Shown piece by piece: positions 8,731 to 17,310 of a stretch of DNA of 64,000 bases. Under the pieces are notes generated by a model. It searched no databases. It saw nothing but the letters and a program-made list of their open reading frames with translations, and was not told where the DNA came from. The DNA lies in NCBI GenBank assembly GCA_943326015.2, contig CALPRQ020000014.1:1-64000 (forward strand), read 5' to 3'. The DNA is from Chitinophaga pinensis (GTDB taxonomy: Bacteria > Pseudomonadota > Gammaproteobacteria > Burkholderiales > Burkholderiaceae_C). Position numbers and translations under genes: made by a program. How positions within the stretch are numbered: the first letter of the stretch is position 1; each line of letters starts with the position of its first letter.

Positions 8731-11023
8731 CAGCCGTGGAGCGGGCCTGCATCCCGCCGTGCATGAGCGGGCGGCGCGCATCCATTTCGACTATGCTCTG
8801 AGCGGCATCCTGGAAACCGACGACCGCTGGCAGGTACAGCGCTGCAACCAGGCCGGCCTGAGCATTCTGCAGCGCTCGGTCAAGGAGTTGCAGTTGCAGA
8901 CGCTGGACCGGTTCTTGCAGGCTGGCGGCTGCACGGATGTCCAGCCGCATTTCCAGCTGCTGCGGGAACAGGGCCTATGCCACTCGGTACTGCGCTTGCC
9001 GGCGTCCAACGGGGCCATCCAGCGGCTGGAGTTGTCGTCGGTACAGGCTGAAGAGCAGCTCTACATCCACTTTTTCGAGGATGTGACGCTGCAGCACGAG
9101 CAGGCCACGGCCAGGGAAGCCGCACGCGCGGCGGCGGAAGAGGCCAACCAGGCCAAGAGCGCCTTGCTGGCCAACGTAAGCCACGAACTGCGAACCCCGC
9201 TCAATGGCATCCTGGGCCTGACGCAGCTGTGCCTGCTGGACGAGCTGCCAGCGCAGACGCGGCAGCATCTGGAAAAGGTGTTGCGCTCCGGCCAAACGCT
9301 GCTGCACATGCTCAATGACCTGCTCGATCTCTCGCGCATCGAGTCGGGCAAGATGGCTTACGAACGGGCGCCGTTCGACCTGTGGGAACTGCTCGACGAA
9401 CTGGCGACCACCGTTTCGCTCCTGGCCTTGGACAAGCCGCTGGAAATCGCATTCCTGCTCGATCCTGGCGTGCCCCGCTGGCTGGTGGGCGACCGCCTGC
9501 GCCTGCAACAGGTGTTGACCAATCTGCTGGGCAATGCGGTGAAGTTCACCGCCCAGGGCGAGGTGGCGCTCGTGATCAGCTGGATCGAAGATCAAGGTGG
9601 ACCGGTCTTGCGACTGGCCGTGCAGGACACCGGACCGGGCCTGGACGATGCCACGCTGGCCCGCCTGTTCCAGCCCTTCAGCCAGGCCGACAGCAGCACC
9701 ACGCGCCGTTTTGGCGGCACCGGTCTCGGGCTGGCGATTTCCCGCCAACTGGCGCGTGGCATGGGTGGCGAGCTGCAAGCCACCAGCACACCCGGCGAGG
9801 GCAGCTGCTTTGTGGTGCAGTTGCCCTCGCAACAAGCCCCGGATTCTCCCTCGACACCCGGACGGCCACTGGGTCTGGTCGGCGTGAGCTCGGACCATCC
9901 CCTGACCCGCCGGGCTCTGCACCAACTGGTGCACGCTGTGGGCGGTGAGGCCATCGATGTGAGCGCCAGCGGCCAAGCAGCGGTGGCACTGAGCGCCCGC
10001 ATCGTCGACCTGACCACCCAACCAGCATCGACATGGGCCGAAGCCTCAGCCACCCAGGATCCCACCTTGCTGCTGACCGATGCACAAGGCCTTGCCCAAT
10101 GGCACCAACGGACGCCACAGCGGCCCATGCTGCGGATTGTCACCCGCCCGTTGACGCCGGTGAGCCTGCTGGACGCACTGCGCCCTGCCTCGGCGGCCGC
10201 CACGGCCAGCCAGAGCTGGGACGTACCGGAGGAGTTTCGCGGTATGCGCATCGCGGTGGCGGAAGACATGCCGATCAACCGCGACGTCATCGTCAGCCTG
10301 CTGGAGCGGGCCGGCATCGAGGTGCTGCTGGCACAGGACGGCCAGGAACTGCTTGATCTGCTCGACCAGGCCTCGCCAGCGCCCGAACTGGTGCTGATGG
10401 ACGTGCACATGCCCGTGATGGACGGCATGGCGGCCACCCGAGCCTTGCGGGCCAGCGGCTGGACCCTGCCTGTGGTGGCGCTGTCCGCCGGCACCCTGGA
10501 CACCGAGCAGGCTGGATGCCTGGCAGCTGGCATGAATGACTTCCTGCCCAAGCCGATCGAACCCGACGAACTGTGGGGCACGCTGACCCGCTGGCTGCCG
10601 CCGCGCAGGCTGGTGCCAGCGCAATCCAGCGCAGCCACCAGCGATGCAGCTGACAAGAGCGAGCGCCTGCCGGTCTGGCAAGCGGCTGGTATCGACGTGG
10701 ACGACGCCCTGCCCCGCTTCCTGGGCCGCACGGATTCGCTGGAGCGGGCACTGGAACAGCTGCTTGACCAGCATGGCAGCGACCCGGACCAGCTCGCTGC
10801 CTGGCTGGCTCAGGGCCAATGGAAAGCGGCACTGAACCTGATCCATGCGCTCAAGGGCAGTGCCGCCACCGTGGGAGCCCGCGGCCTGATGCAGTGCTGC
10901 CAGCGACTCGAAGCCAGGCTAGAACAAGGCCCACAACAGCCATGGCAGGAAGCCCTGAACGATCTCAACAGCAAAATGATAATTTTAAGCCAGGTCCGTC
11001 GCTCACCTGGATGCTCAAAATGA
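8714..11023 (+). CDS. Hybrid histidine kinase with pseudo-receiver, receiver and HPt domains
   Basis: A soluble-looking 769-residue phosphorelay kinase. A degenerate PAS region (~20-125) and coiled coil precede HisKA (NVSHELRTP, His157) and HATPase (NLLGNAVKF, DTGPGL, GGTGLGLAIS). A receiver-like segment at ~385-490 lacks the phosphorylatable Asp and has Arg in place of the usual Lys. A complete receiver follows (Asp563 in LMDVHMPVMDG, Lys613), then an HPt domain with IHALKGSAATVGA (His711). This is the BarA/SypF layout; HPt would pass phosphate to another receiver, plausibly the one in the preceding protein. ATG 8714 overlaps the upstream gene by 17 bp; GTG 8759 is an alternative. No transmembrane segment is visible, so the signal is probably cytoplasmic or protein-mediated. 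Confidence 0.9.
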   Translation: MQAPVDSRGAGLHPAVHERAARIHFDYALSGILETDDRWQVQRCNQAGLSILQRSVKELQLQTLDRFLQAGGCTDVQPHFQLLREQGLCHSVLRLPASNGAIQRLELSSVQAEEQLYIHFFEDVTLQHEQATAREAARAAAEEANQAKSALLANVSHELRTPLNGILGLTQLCLLDELPAQTRQHLEKVLRSGQTLLHMLNDLLDLSRIESGKMAYERAPFDLWELLDELATTVSLLALDKPLEIAFLLDPGVPRWLVGDRLRLQQVLTNLLGNAVKFTAQGEVALVISWIEDQGGPVLRLAVQDTGPGLDDATLARLFQPFSQADSSTTRRFGGTGLGLAISRQLARGMGGELQATSTPGEGSCFVVQLPSQQAPDSPSTPGRPLGLVGVSSDHPLTRRALHQLVHAVGGEAIDVSASGQAAVALSARIVDLTTQPASTWAEASATQDPTLLLTDAQGLAQWHQRTPQRPMLRIVTRPLTPVSLLDALRPASAAATASQSWDVPEEFRGMRIAVAEDMPINRDVIVSLLERAGIEVLLAQDGQELLDLLDQASPAPELVLMDVHMPVMDGMAATRALRASGWTLPVVALSAGTLDTEQAGCLAAGMNDFLPKPIEPDELWGTLTRWLPPRRLVPAQSSAATSDAADKSERLPVWQAAGIDVDDALPRFLGRTDSLERALEQLLDQHGSDPDQLAAWLAQGQWKAALNLIHALKGSAATVGARGLMQCCQRLEARLEQGPQQPWQEALNDLNSKMIILSQVRRSPGCSK

Positions 11024-11099
11024 TGTCACACTCCATGTTTATTCGGCATGTGGCCCACCCCAACTGCAGGCATACTCACGCCAGCGCCAGCGCCTGACC

Positions 11100-13799
11100 A
11101 TGAGCGACAATCCCACCGTTGATGTCCAGACACAGCCCAGTGTCGGCATCAGTCCCCTGCACAGCCTGAAGAAACACTACCGCGTCAGCATCGTGGTGTG
11201 GTTTGTCGTCATCCTGCTGGGCCTGCCGATGGTGTTCATCAAGGGCAAGAGCACCTACACCGTGGAGGCGGTCTTCCATGTGGCGCCACGCTACATGAAG
11301 AACATGCAGTCCGACGCCGAAGTCGAGCTGCAGTCGAACTCGCAATACCGTGAATATGTGAACCAGCTGTCGCAGACCGTGGTGCGCTACGACGTGCTGC
11401 AGGAGGCCCTGAAGAGACTGCACGAACGCGGCATCGACATCAAGCCTCCGGCCCTGCCGGAGCGGCGCTTCATCGAAAGGCTGCAAAAAGCCATCTACGT
11501 CAAATCGATTCCCGACACCTACATGGTTCGCGTCGGCACCGAAGGGGGCGAGAAGGACAAATCTTATCTGCACGAACTGATCAACACGGTGATGGCCTCC
11601 TTTCTGGAGACCAGCAAGAGCGAACAGATCTACGGTTCCGCCGAACGGCTGAACATGCTGCAGGAGTCAGCGACCAAGCTGCGTGGAGAGGTCACCGACA
11701 TGCAGGCCGAACGCGTGACGCTGGGTGAAAAGCTCGGACTCACGACCTTCAGCGAAGGTGTCGTCAACCCCTACGACAGCCTGCTGGCGGGCGCGCGCGG
11801 CAAGTACGCCGAGGCCATGAACGAGCGGGTGCGCGCGGAAGCCTCCCAACAGGCGTTTCTGCAGAACGGTGAAGTCTCGACCGACATGGGCCAATCCCTG
11901 CTGCAGATGAAGCTGGCAGACCCCGGTCTGTCGGCGTTGCGCTCTGAGGTGATACGCCGCCAGGAGGAGCTCAACCAGATCGTCTCGGGCCTGAGCGACA
12001 AGCACCCGGGATACGCGCCGGCCCAGGCCGAACTGCAAAAGCTCAACGATCGCCTGCGCGAACGCGAGGAGAGTTTCGAGCGCAGGATACAAGAGAACGT
12101 CAGCCTGCGCATGCAGACTACACTGAGCCAGAAGCGACAGGTGGAAAACGAACTGGGCCGGGTGCTGCAGCAACTCGAGAGCCAGTCGGCCGAATACGCC
12201 CGGACCTTCCAGCGGGCGATGCAGCTCACCAAGTTGATCAACGAACGGGAAACCCGCCTCAAGCAGATCGGCGATCGACTCAACTACCTGGAAACCGAAA
12301 GCCAGGCACTGGGCTTTGTGCGGATCGTCTCCCTGGCATTGCCTGCCGACATGCCCCAGGGCGTCGGCAAGGTCAAGCTGCTGCTGGGGGTCATCGGTGC
12401 CGCCTTCGGCTTGGCGCTGGCCGTGCCGATCGGCATCGACATGACCGACCGCCGCATCCGCGGCGTGGGAGAAGCCGAAAAGCTTATGGGCATGCCGGCG
12501 GCTGGCTGGCAGATCCTGCGCGAGGATCTGGCCACCGACCTGTACGCCGAGGAACAGAGCCGGCGCTTCGTCTCGGCACTGATACGGATCAAGGCCAGAC
12601 ACGAACGCAATGTGTTCGCCTTCTCGGCGGTCAAGGCCGAAGGGGGCTCGACCACGACCATCCTCGACACCGCGGCCTGTCTGCAGCAACTGGGCTCCTC
12701 GGTGCTGGTACTGGAAGCCAACTCCTACGCGCCCTGCGCGCTGTTTGATGCGTGTCGGCCAGGCCTGACCGACTACCTCGCCGGTCTGGTCGACGTGACC
12801 GAGCTGCCCAAGCCCTACCTGCACCACGATGTTGCCGTCAACGTGGTGAGTGTCGGCAAGGAGCGGGTCAGGGGCTTGCAGCGGCTCGATCGGCTGCATG
12901 AGGCCATCAAGGCCTGGAGCACGGAGTACGAATATGTGCTGGTGGATCTGCCGCCACTGCTGATGAGCGCCGACGCGGAAATGCTGATCGAAACCATTGG
13001 TCAGGTGTTCCTGGTGGTGGAAGCCCAGGCCGTGAATCGCGGCGAAATCAGCCGCGCCAAGCGGCTGCTGCAAAAGATCGATCCGGAAGCCGTCGGCTTG
13101 TTCGTGAACAAGATTCCACTGTTCCGTGGCAGCGGCTACATGGAAAGCCTGCTGATCGAGACGATTTCGCGCAGCAAGCTGTCGAGCTTCATGAGCCTGT
13201 CCGAATGGAAGCTGCGCTGGGAGGTGTGGCTGACCGAGCGCTCGATGCGCAAGAGCGAGAAGATCCGCAAGAAGAGGCGCCAGTCGCCCCTCAAGCTGCG
13301 GGAAAGGCTGTCACGGCTGCTGAGCCCGGCCGCATGGAAGCAACGCAGGCAGACCGCACAGGCGGAGCGTGCGGAGCGCCAGCGCGGGAAGAAGCGCAAG
13401 ACGAAGACAGGCTCGACCCGCTCCTTCTTCGCCAGACTCTTGGGCTGGCGCGGCAAATCCGTCTCGGAAGAGGTGAAACTGCAGCAGAATCTGCTGCGGC
13501 AGGCCCGGCTGGCGCAGGAAGCCGGCCAATGGGCCGAAGCCAGCCAGTTGATGCTGGAACTGGCCTATATGGAGCCCAGCGCCGATTCCCAGTTCAATGC
13601 GGCCCAGGCGCTGCTGGCGCAACTGGAGAAATCCGAATGGGACGTCGCACTGGCACAACTGGCAAGCGACTGCATGCAACAGGTGGAAGATCTGGAAGGT
13701 GTCAGCGCCCGAGTGAGCACCTTGCATCAGAACTACCAGCAACTGAAACAGAAACACCACGAAGCAGCAAAGAACACGGCTCCCGGTCAGCAAGAATGA
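11100..13799 (+). CDS. Wzc-like polysaccharide chain-length protein with degenerate nucleotide site
   Basis: Residues 29-47 and ~424-445 are membrane helices bounding a long periplasmic coiled-coil region, as in Wzz/Wzc proteins. The cytoplasmic part (~485-690) has a tyrosine-kinase-like P-loop fold, but Walker A reads KAEGGSTTT (~512-520), without the lysine of GKS/T. Walker A' is VLVLEAN with Glu for Asp, and Walker B (YVLVDLPP) is intact. There is no terminal tyrosine cluster. Instead a very basic stretch (~705-795) is followed by a helical, repeat-like tail to residue 899. The protein should set chain length or gate export with the outer-membrane exporter at 18693, but normal ATP-driven autokinase cycling is doubtful. 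Confidence 0.85.
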   Translation: MSDNPTVDVQTQPSVGISPLHSLKKHYRVSIVVWFVVILLGLPMVFIKGKSTYTVEAVFHVAPRYMKNMQSDAEVELQSNSQYREYVNQLSQTVVRYDVLQEALKRLHERGIDIKPPALPERRFIERLQKAIYVKSIPDTYMVRVGTEGGEKDKSYLHELINTVMASFLETSKSEQIYGSAERLNMLQESATKLRGEVTDMQAERVTLGEKLGLTTFSEGVVNPYDSLLAGARGKYAEAMNERVRAEASQQAFLQNGEVSTDMGQSLLQMKLADPGLSALRSEVIRRQEELNQIVSGLSDKHPGYAPAQAELQKLNDRLREREESFERRIQENVSLRMQTTLSQKRQVENELGRVLQQLESQSAEYARTFQRAMQLTKLINERETRLKQIGDRLNYLETESQALGFVRIVSLALPADMPQGVGKVKLLLGVIGAAFGLALAVPIGIDMTDRRIRGVGEAEKLMGMPAAGWQILREDLATDLYAEEQSRRFVSALIRIKARHERNVFAFSAVKAEGGSTTTILDTAACLQQLGSSVLVLEANSYAPCALFDACRPGLTDYLAGLVDVTELPKPYLHHDVAVNVVSVGKERVRGLQRLDRLHEAIKAWSTEYEYVLVDLPPLLMSADAEMLIETIGQVFLVVEAQAVNRGEISRAKRLLQKIDPEAVGLFVNKIPLFRGSGYMESLLIETISRSKLSSFMSLSEWKLRWEVWLTERSMRKSEKIRKKRRQSPLKLRERLSRLLSPAAWKQRRQTAQAERAERQRGKKRKTKTGSTRSFFARLLGWRGKSVSEEVKLQQNLLRQARLAQEAGQWAEASQLMLELAYMEPSADSQFNAAQALLAQLEKSEWDVALAQLASDCMQQVEDLEGVSARVSTLHQNYQQLKQKHHEAAKNTAPGQQE

Positions 13800-13859
13800 C
13801 TGACCGCCCTGCGCTTCCTTGTCAACGAGTTTCCGCCCTGAAATTTTCCAAAATAATTT

Positions 13860-14420
13860 ATGATCAGCAGCGCCATCCTAGCCTTTGATTCATGGCAGGA
13901 CATCATCGAACTTCTCGACTGGCCGGATTTCCTGTTTGCCCTGGCCTACGGTATTGCGGCAATGCTGGCGTACAACTGCTCACGCTCCAGTACCGACCAT
14001 CGCACGCTGTATCGCTTCTGGACGATCAGCTCAATCGTACTGTTGTTCATTGGCATGGACACCGTACTTTGCATCTCGACCTTCATCACGGAATGGCTGC
14101 GTGAAATCGCACGTGCAGGTGGCTGGTACGAAACCCGGCATGCCATTCAATACAAGGTACTGATCGGACTTGGGCTGGCGTCGCTGTTGTTCACGGGCAA
14201 GCTCAGTCGCGCCATCGACACGGTCTGGCATCTGGTCCGGATGGAAGTCATATCAATAATTATATTGATTAGTTTATTCCTGCTGCGGACGATATCCTTT
14301 CATGACACCGATGCCGTGCTGGGAACCCGATTCGCGCAAGAAAGCCTGCAGACCATGCTCGAACTGATCGGACTCGGATTGTCGCTGACGGGCAGCCGGT
14401 GGTTCATGAGACACTACTGA
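13860..14420 (+). CDS. Hypothetical membrane protein, four to five helices
   Basis: I do not recognise a family. The 186-residue product has hydrophobic segments near residues 22-40, 55-75, 95-115, 128-148 and 165-180, with short charged loops, so it should be an integral inner-membrane protein. No enzyme motif is visible. The ATG has no clear ribosome-binding site. It follows the Wzc-like gene by 60 bp, and its last codons overlap tail-to-tail with the convergent glycosyltransferase ending at 14414. Position suggests a part in polysaccharide assembly, nothing more. Confidence 0.65.
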   Translation: MISSAILAFDSWQDIIELLDWPDFLFALAYGIAAMLAYNCSRSSTDHRTLYRFWTISSIVLLFIGMDTVLCISTFITEWLREIARAGGWYETRHAIQYKVLIGLGLASLLFTGKLSRAIDTVWHLVRMEVISIIILISLFLLRTISFHDTDAVLGTRFAQESLQTMLELIGLGLSLTGSRWFMRHY

Positions 14421-15265
14421 CCGCCCCTGCACCCTTGGCCCTGGCGCAGGCTGCCGAGCAGGCACCGGGCAGACCTGAAAGCCTGCCCGAGATCCAGGAA
14501 CCTCAACGCCAGGATCAGCATTTTCCGGTGGTAGAAGACCGTCAGGCCCCTGTCACGCCGGATCTCGGGATGGAACTCATCGCACAACGATTTCCAGTTC
14601 TGATACGATCGACGCCAGTTGCGACGCGTCAACTGGTCGGGCCGCCCGTCCCTGTTCCAGACGGAATGGACATCGGGGATATACCCGCCTCGGCCACGCC
14701 TGATCAGTCTGCCGACAAAATCCACATCCTCGAAAGTCGTCATCTTCAAGTTGAACGGCTCCTGTTGATAGACGCTTTTCCTGACCATCAGGGAATTCAG
14801 ATGCACATAGCGCCAGCGCAGGAAGGCCATGATTTCCGGCTCGCCACTCGAAACGGCAAGCGTCGATCCATCCGGACCGACATGAACCGTCTGGCCATAG
14901 ACGAATTCGGCTTGCGGATGCCCCAGCAGATAATTCACTTCGTCCCGTATCTTGTTCTGCTGATAGAGGTCATCATCATCCAGGAAGCAGATGAATTCGC
15001 CCTGCGCATGCTGGACACCGAAATGACGCGCCTGTGAAGCCGGCAGCATGGCATCAGTTCGAACAATCAGACAGGAATGTCTGGTCTGAATATCAGCGGC
15101 ACGAATCGGATCGTCCGAAAAATTATCAACTATGACAACCTGGATTTGATTGTAGAGTTGCGCATCAACGCTTTGCAAAGCCCTGTTAAGCAAGTCGATT
15201 CTATGCCGTGTCGGGATAACGATTGATACGAGTGGCAAACCCACGTTGGAAGTAGTATTCTCCAT
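14414..15265 (-). CDS. Family 2 glycosyltransferase
   Basis: This 283-residue GT-A fold protein has the GT2 opening LPLVSIVIPTRHR, a nucleotide-binding VVIVDNFSDD, the metal-binding FLDDDD (DXD-like) around residue 95, and FEDVDFVGRL as the acceptor-side acidic motif. It lacks membrane helices, so it should act at the cytoplasmic face, adding one sugar to a lipid-linked intermediate. A TTG start at 15286 is possible, but ATG 15265 has a good TGAGGTG ribosome site six bases upstream. It is a single minus-strand gene between plus-strand neighbours. Sugar specificity is unknown. Confidence 0.88.
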   Translation of the reverse strand: MENTTSNVGLPLVSIVIPTRHRIDLLNRALQSVDAQLYNQIQVVIVDNFSDDPIRAADIQTRHSCLIVRTDAMLPASQARHFGVQHAQGEFICFLDDDDLYQQNKIRDEVNYLLGHPQAEFVYGQTVHVGPDGSTLAVSSGEPEIMAFLRWRYVHLNSLMVRKSVYQQEPFNLKMTTFEDVDFVGRLIRRGRGGYIPDVHSVWNRDGRPDQLTRRNWRRSYQNWKSLCDEFHPEIRRDRGLTVFYHRKMLILALRFLDLGQAFRSARCLLGSLRQGQGCRGGQ

Positions 15266-15420
15266 GCTGCACACCTCAAAATCCAATATTTTCTCAGTCA
15301 GAATGACACCAAAAAGCTAGCAACTTTCTTGCTTTTGTTGGAAAACAGCAAGCTATCGAAGATTTTCACTCAAAAAACGAATACCAAACTCCAGATCCAT
15401 AAAAAATCAGGCAAAACACC
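15266..15420. promoter_or_regulatory. Divergent AT-rich promoter region
   Basis: A 155 bp gap lies between the divergent starts of the GT2 (minus) and GT25 (plus) genes. It is much richer in A and T than its flanks and must carry both promoters. No specific -10/-35 pair or operator stands out. Confidence 0.4.
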
Positions 15421-16170
15421 ATGGAAAATCAAAAAAACGCCAATCCAAACCAAACGGAATGGTTCACCGCCTTCGATCGGGTGCTCATCATCAGTCTGCC
15501 CAGTCGCACCGACCGGAGAAACGAGACGATACAAGAGTTTGCGCGTCACGGCTGGCGCATACCCGACTCGCGGGTGCGTTTCTTCGACGCCGTCTCACCG
15601 CAGGAAACCGCCGGCTTCCCAAGCATTGGGGCACGCGGCTGCTTCCTGAGTCACCTGAACATACTGCGCGAGGCTTGCCAGGGTGGGGCCAGCAGCGTGC
15701 TGATACTCGAAGACGACGTGGCCTTCACGCGCGACATGGACAGCCTGGCCCGACTGGCGGTCGATTCACTGCAGGCCCAGGAGTGGGACATGGCCTATTT
15801 CGGTCATGACTACGGCGATCAACCCGGCCCCCTGCACTGGATTCCGATCCAAAACCCCCGCCAGCAGACGCATTGCTATGCCGTGAACGGACGTACCTTG
15901 CCGGCTTTGGTCGAATTTCTGGAGCAGATACTGCAGCGTCCGCCAGGCCACCCGGACGGCGGGCCGATGCACGTCGATGGCGCACTGGGCACTTTCATCA
16001 AGCGCCACCCGGAAGTGCGGGCATTGCATTGCTCGCGCAACCTGGCTTACCAGCGCCCCTCGCGCACCGACATACACCAAGCCTCCGCTCTGGATCGCCA
16101 CGCCTGGTTTGCGCCAGTGAAACAGTTGTACCGCGCAGCCAAAGGACTGTATTGGCGCTGGATCCGCTAG
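15421..16170 (+). CDS. Family 25 (LPS-type) glycosyltransferase
   Basis: The 249-residue protein matches GT25. RVLIISLPSRTDRR is the N-terminal strand, GARGCFLSHLNILREA the conserved Ser-His helix, and SSVLILEDDVAF carries the EDD metal/nucleotide motif near residue 100. HVDGALG near residue 180 fits the family's second conserved acid. Members add galactose or similar sugars to LPS or capsule and act in the cytoplasm. Its stop overlaps the convergent GT4 gene's stop by four bases (CTAG serves both strands). The exact sugar cannot be inferred. Confidence 0.88.
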   Translation: MENQKNANPNQTEWFTAFDRVLIISLPSRTDRRNETIQEFARHGWRIPDSRVRFFDAVSPQETAGFPSIGARGCFLSHLNILREACQGGASSVLILEDDVAFTRDMDSLARLAVDSLQAQEWDMAYFGHDYGDQPGPLHWIPIQNPRQQTHCYAVNGRTLPALVEFLEQILQRPPGHPDGGPMHVDGALGTFIKRHPEVRALHCSRNLAYQRPSRTDIHQASALDRHAWFAPVKQLYRAAKGLYWRWIR

Positions 16171-17276
16171 TCAGTCCCCGATCCGGCCTGCTGTAGCAAG
16201 CCTTCGAACAAGGCGGCGGCGTCCTGCCAACCGTAGCCGTGAGACTGCTCATAAGCGGCATCCGACATGGCCTGCCACTGCTCTGCGGGCATCCGGCACA
16301 AGCGCACGATGGCAGCGGCCATCTCACGACACAGGACATCCTCATCCGATGTACCGCTCAACAGTACCCCACCACCCTGCTGCAACAGCTCTGGCGCGGC
16401 ACCGACGGGTACGCCAATGACCGGCGTGCGACAGGCCATGGCCTCCAGTATCGGCAGACCGAAGCTGTCGATGCGCGAGGCAAACAGCCAGACATCGCAC
16501 TGCGCATAGAGCCCCGGGATGTCCGTTTGTGCCGGAAACTGGATATAGCGTGTGTCAGGTGGTAATGGACAGTCAGGCTTGGGGGATTCGCTGCCGAAGG
16601 CCATGACCTCCAACCCAGGCACGCTGCGGCGCGCCAGCGCAATAGCGGCATGGTAGCGATCAGCAGCCTTGCGCTGGCTGGAGCCGTAGATGAAGCCCAC
16701 TCGTGGTCGGCTGTGACGCTGACGCCTGGGGGCATCGAAATGCGTGCCATCGACGGCATTGGGGACAACATTGATGTCCAGCGGACCGACATGGTCGCGC
16801 AAGGTTTGCCGCAGGCTGTAAGAGATGGCGATCTTGCAGTTGGGCAGGCGCAGCGTGTCGCGTACCTGGCGGTTGGTTGCCTCGTCGAACCAGGTTTCGT
16901 AATCCTGGATCAGATGCACCCGGCGGCCCTTGCTGTCGGGCAACTGGTGCATCCAGCGCGCGGTCTCCCACCAGGTGGCGACCACCACGTCGGCATCAGG
17001 CAGATCGCTCGCCACGATGGGGCGGTGTCGCTCCAGCTTGCGCATGGGCACACCGGATAACGCGACATGTCCTGGTCGCGGGCGATAGCACTGATGCAGG
17101 GCATCCCAGTTGTGCTGGCGCACCAGCCGCCAGACCTCGCGAATACTGCGTCTGGCCGGCACATTGGACACCACCAGCACCTGATGACCCCTGTCCTGCA
17201 ACAGGCGCGCGTAGGTCGCAACCACCCGCGTACCGCCGGCGAGGTCATCACGAGGCAAAAGAAAAGTGATGCGCAT
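16167..17276 (-). CDS. Family 4 glycosyltransferase
   Basis: A GT-B fold protein of 369 residues. The N-terminal domain has the glycine-rich loop of DLAGGTRVVATYARLL. The C-terminal domain has RPRVGFIYGSSQRK, CDVWLFASRIDSFGLPILEAMACRTPVI (the GT4 EX7E-type motif with SFGLPILE) and a GVPVGAAPELL loop. It retains the nucleotide-sugar and is expected at the cytoplasmic membrane surface. Upstream in-frame starts exist, but ATG 17276 begins the canonical first strand MRITFLLP. It lies 34 bp after the flippase stop and is probably co-transcribed with the exporter and flippase. Confidence 0.9.
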   Translation of the reverse strand: MRITFLLPRDDLAGGTRVVATYARLLQDRGHQVLVVSNVPARRSIREVWRLVRQHNWDALHQCYRPRPGHVALSGVPMRKLERHRPIVASDLPDADVVVATWWETARWMHQLPDSKGRRVHLIQDYETWFDEATNRQVRDTLRLPNCKIAISYSLRQTLRDHVGPLDINVVPNAVDGTHFDAPRRQRHSRPRVGFIYGSSQRKAADRYHAAIALARRSVPGLEVMAFGSESPKPDCPLPPDTRYIQFPAQTDIPGLYAQCDVWLFASRIDSFGLPILEAMACRTPVIGVPVGAAPELLQQGGGVLLSGTSDEDVLCREMAAAIVRLCRMPAEQWQAMSDAAYEQSHGYGWQDAAALFEGLLQQAGSGTD

Positions 17277-17310
17277 ATCGGATTTTCTCGGAAAACAAGC
17301 CGGCTCGATG

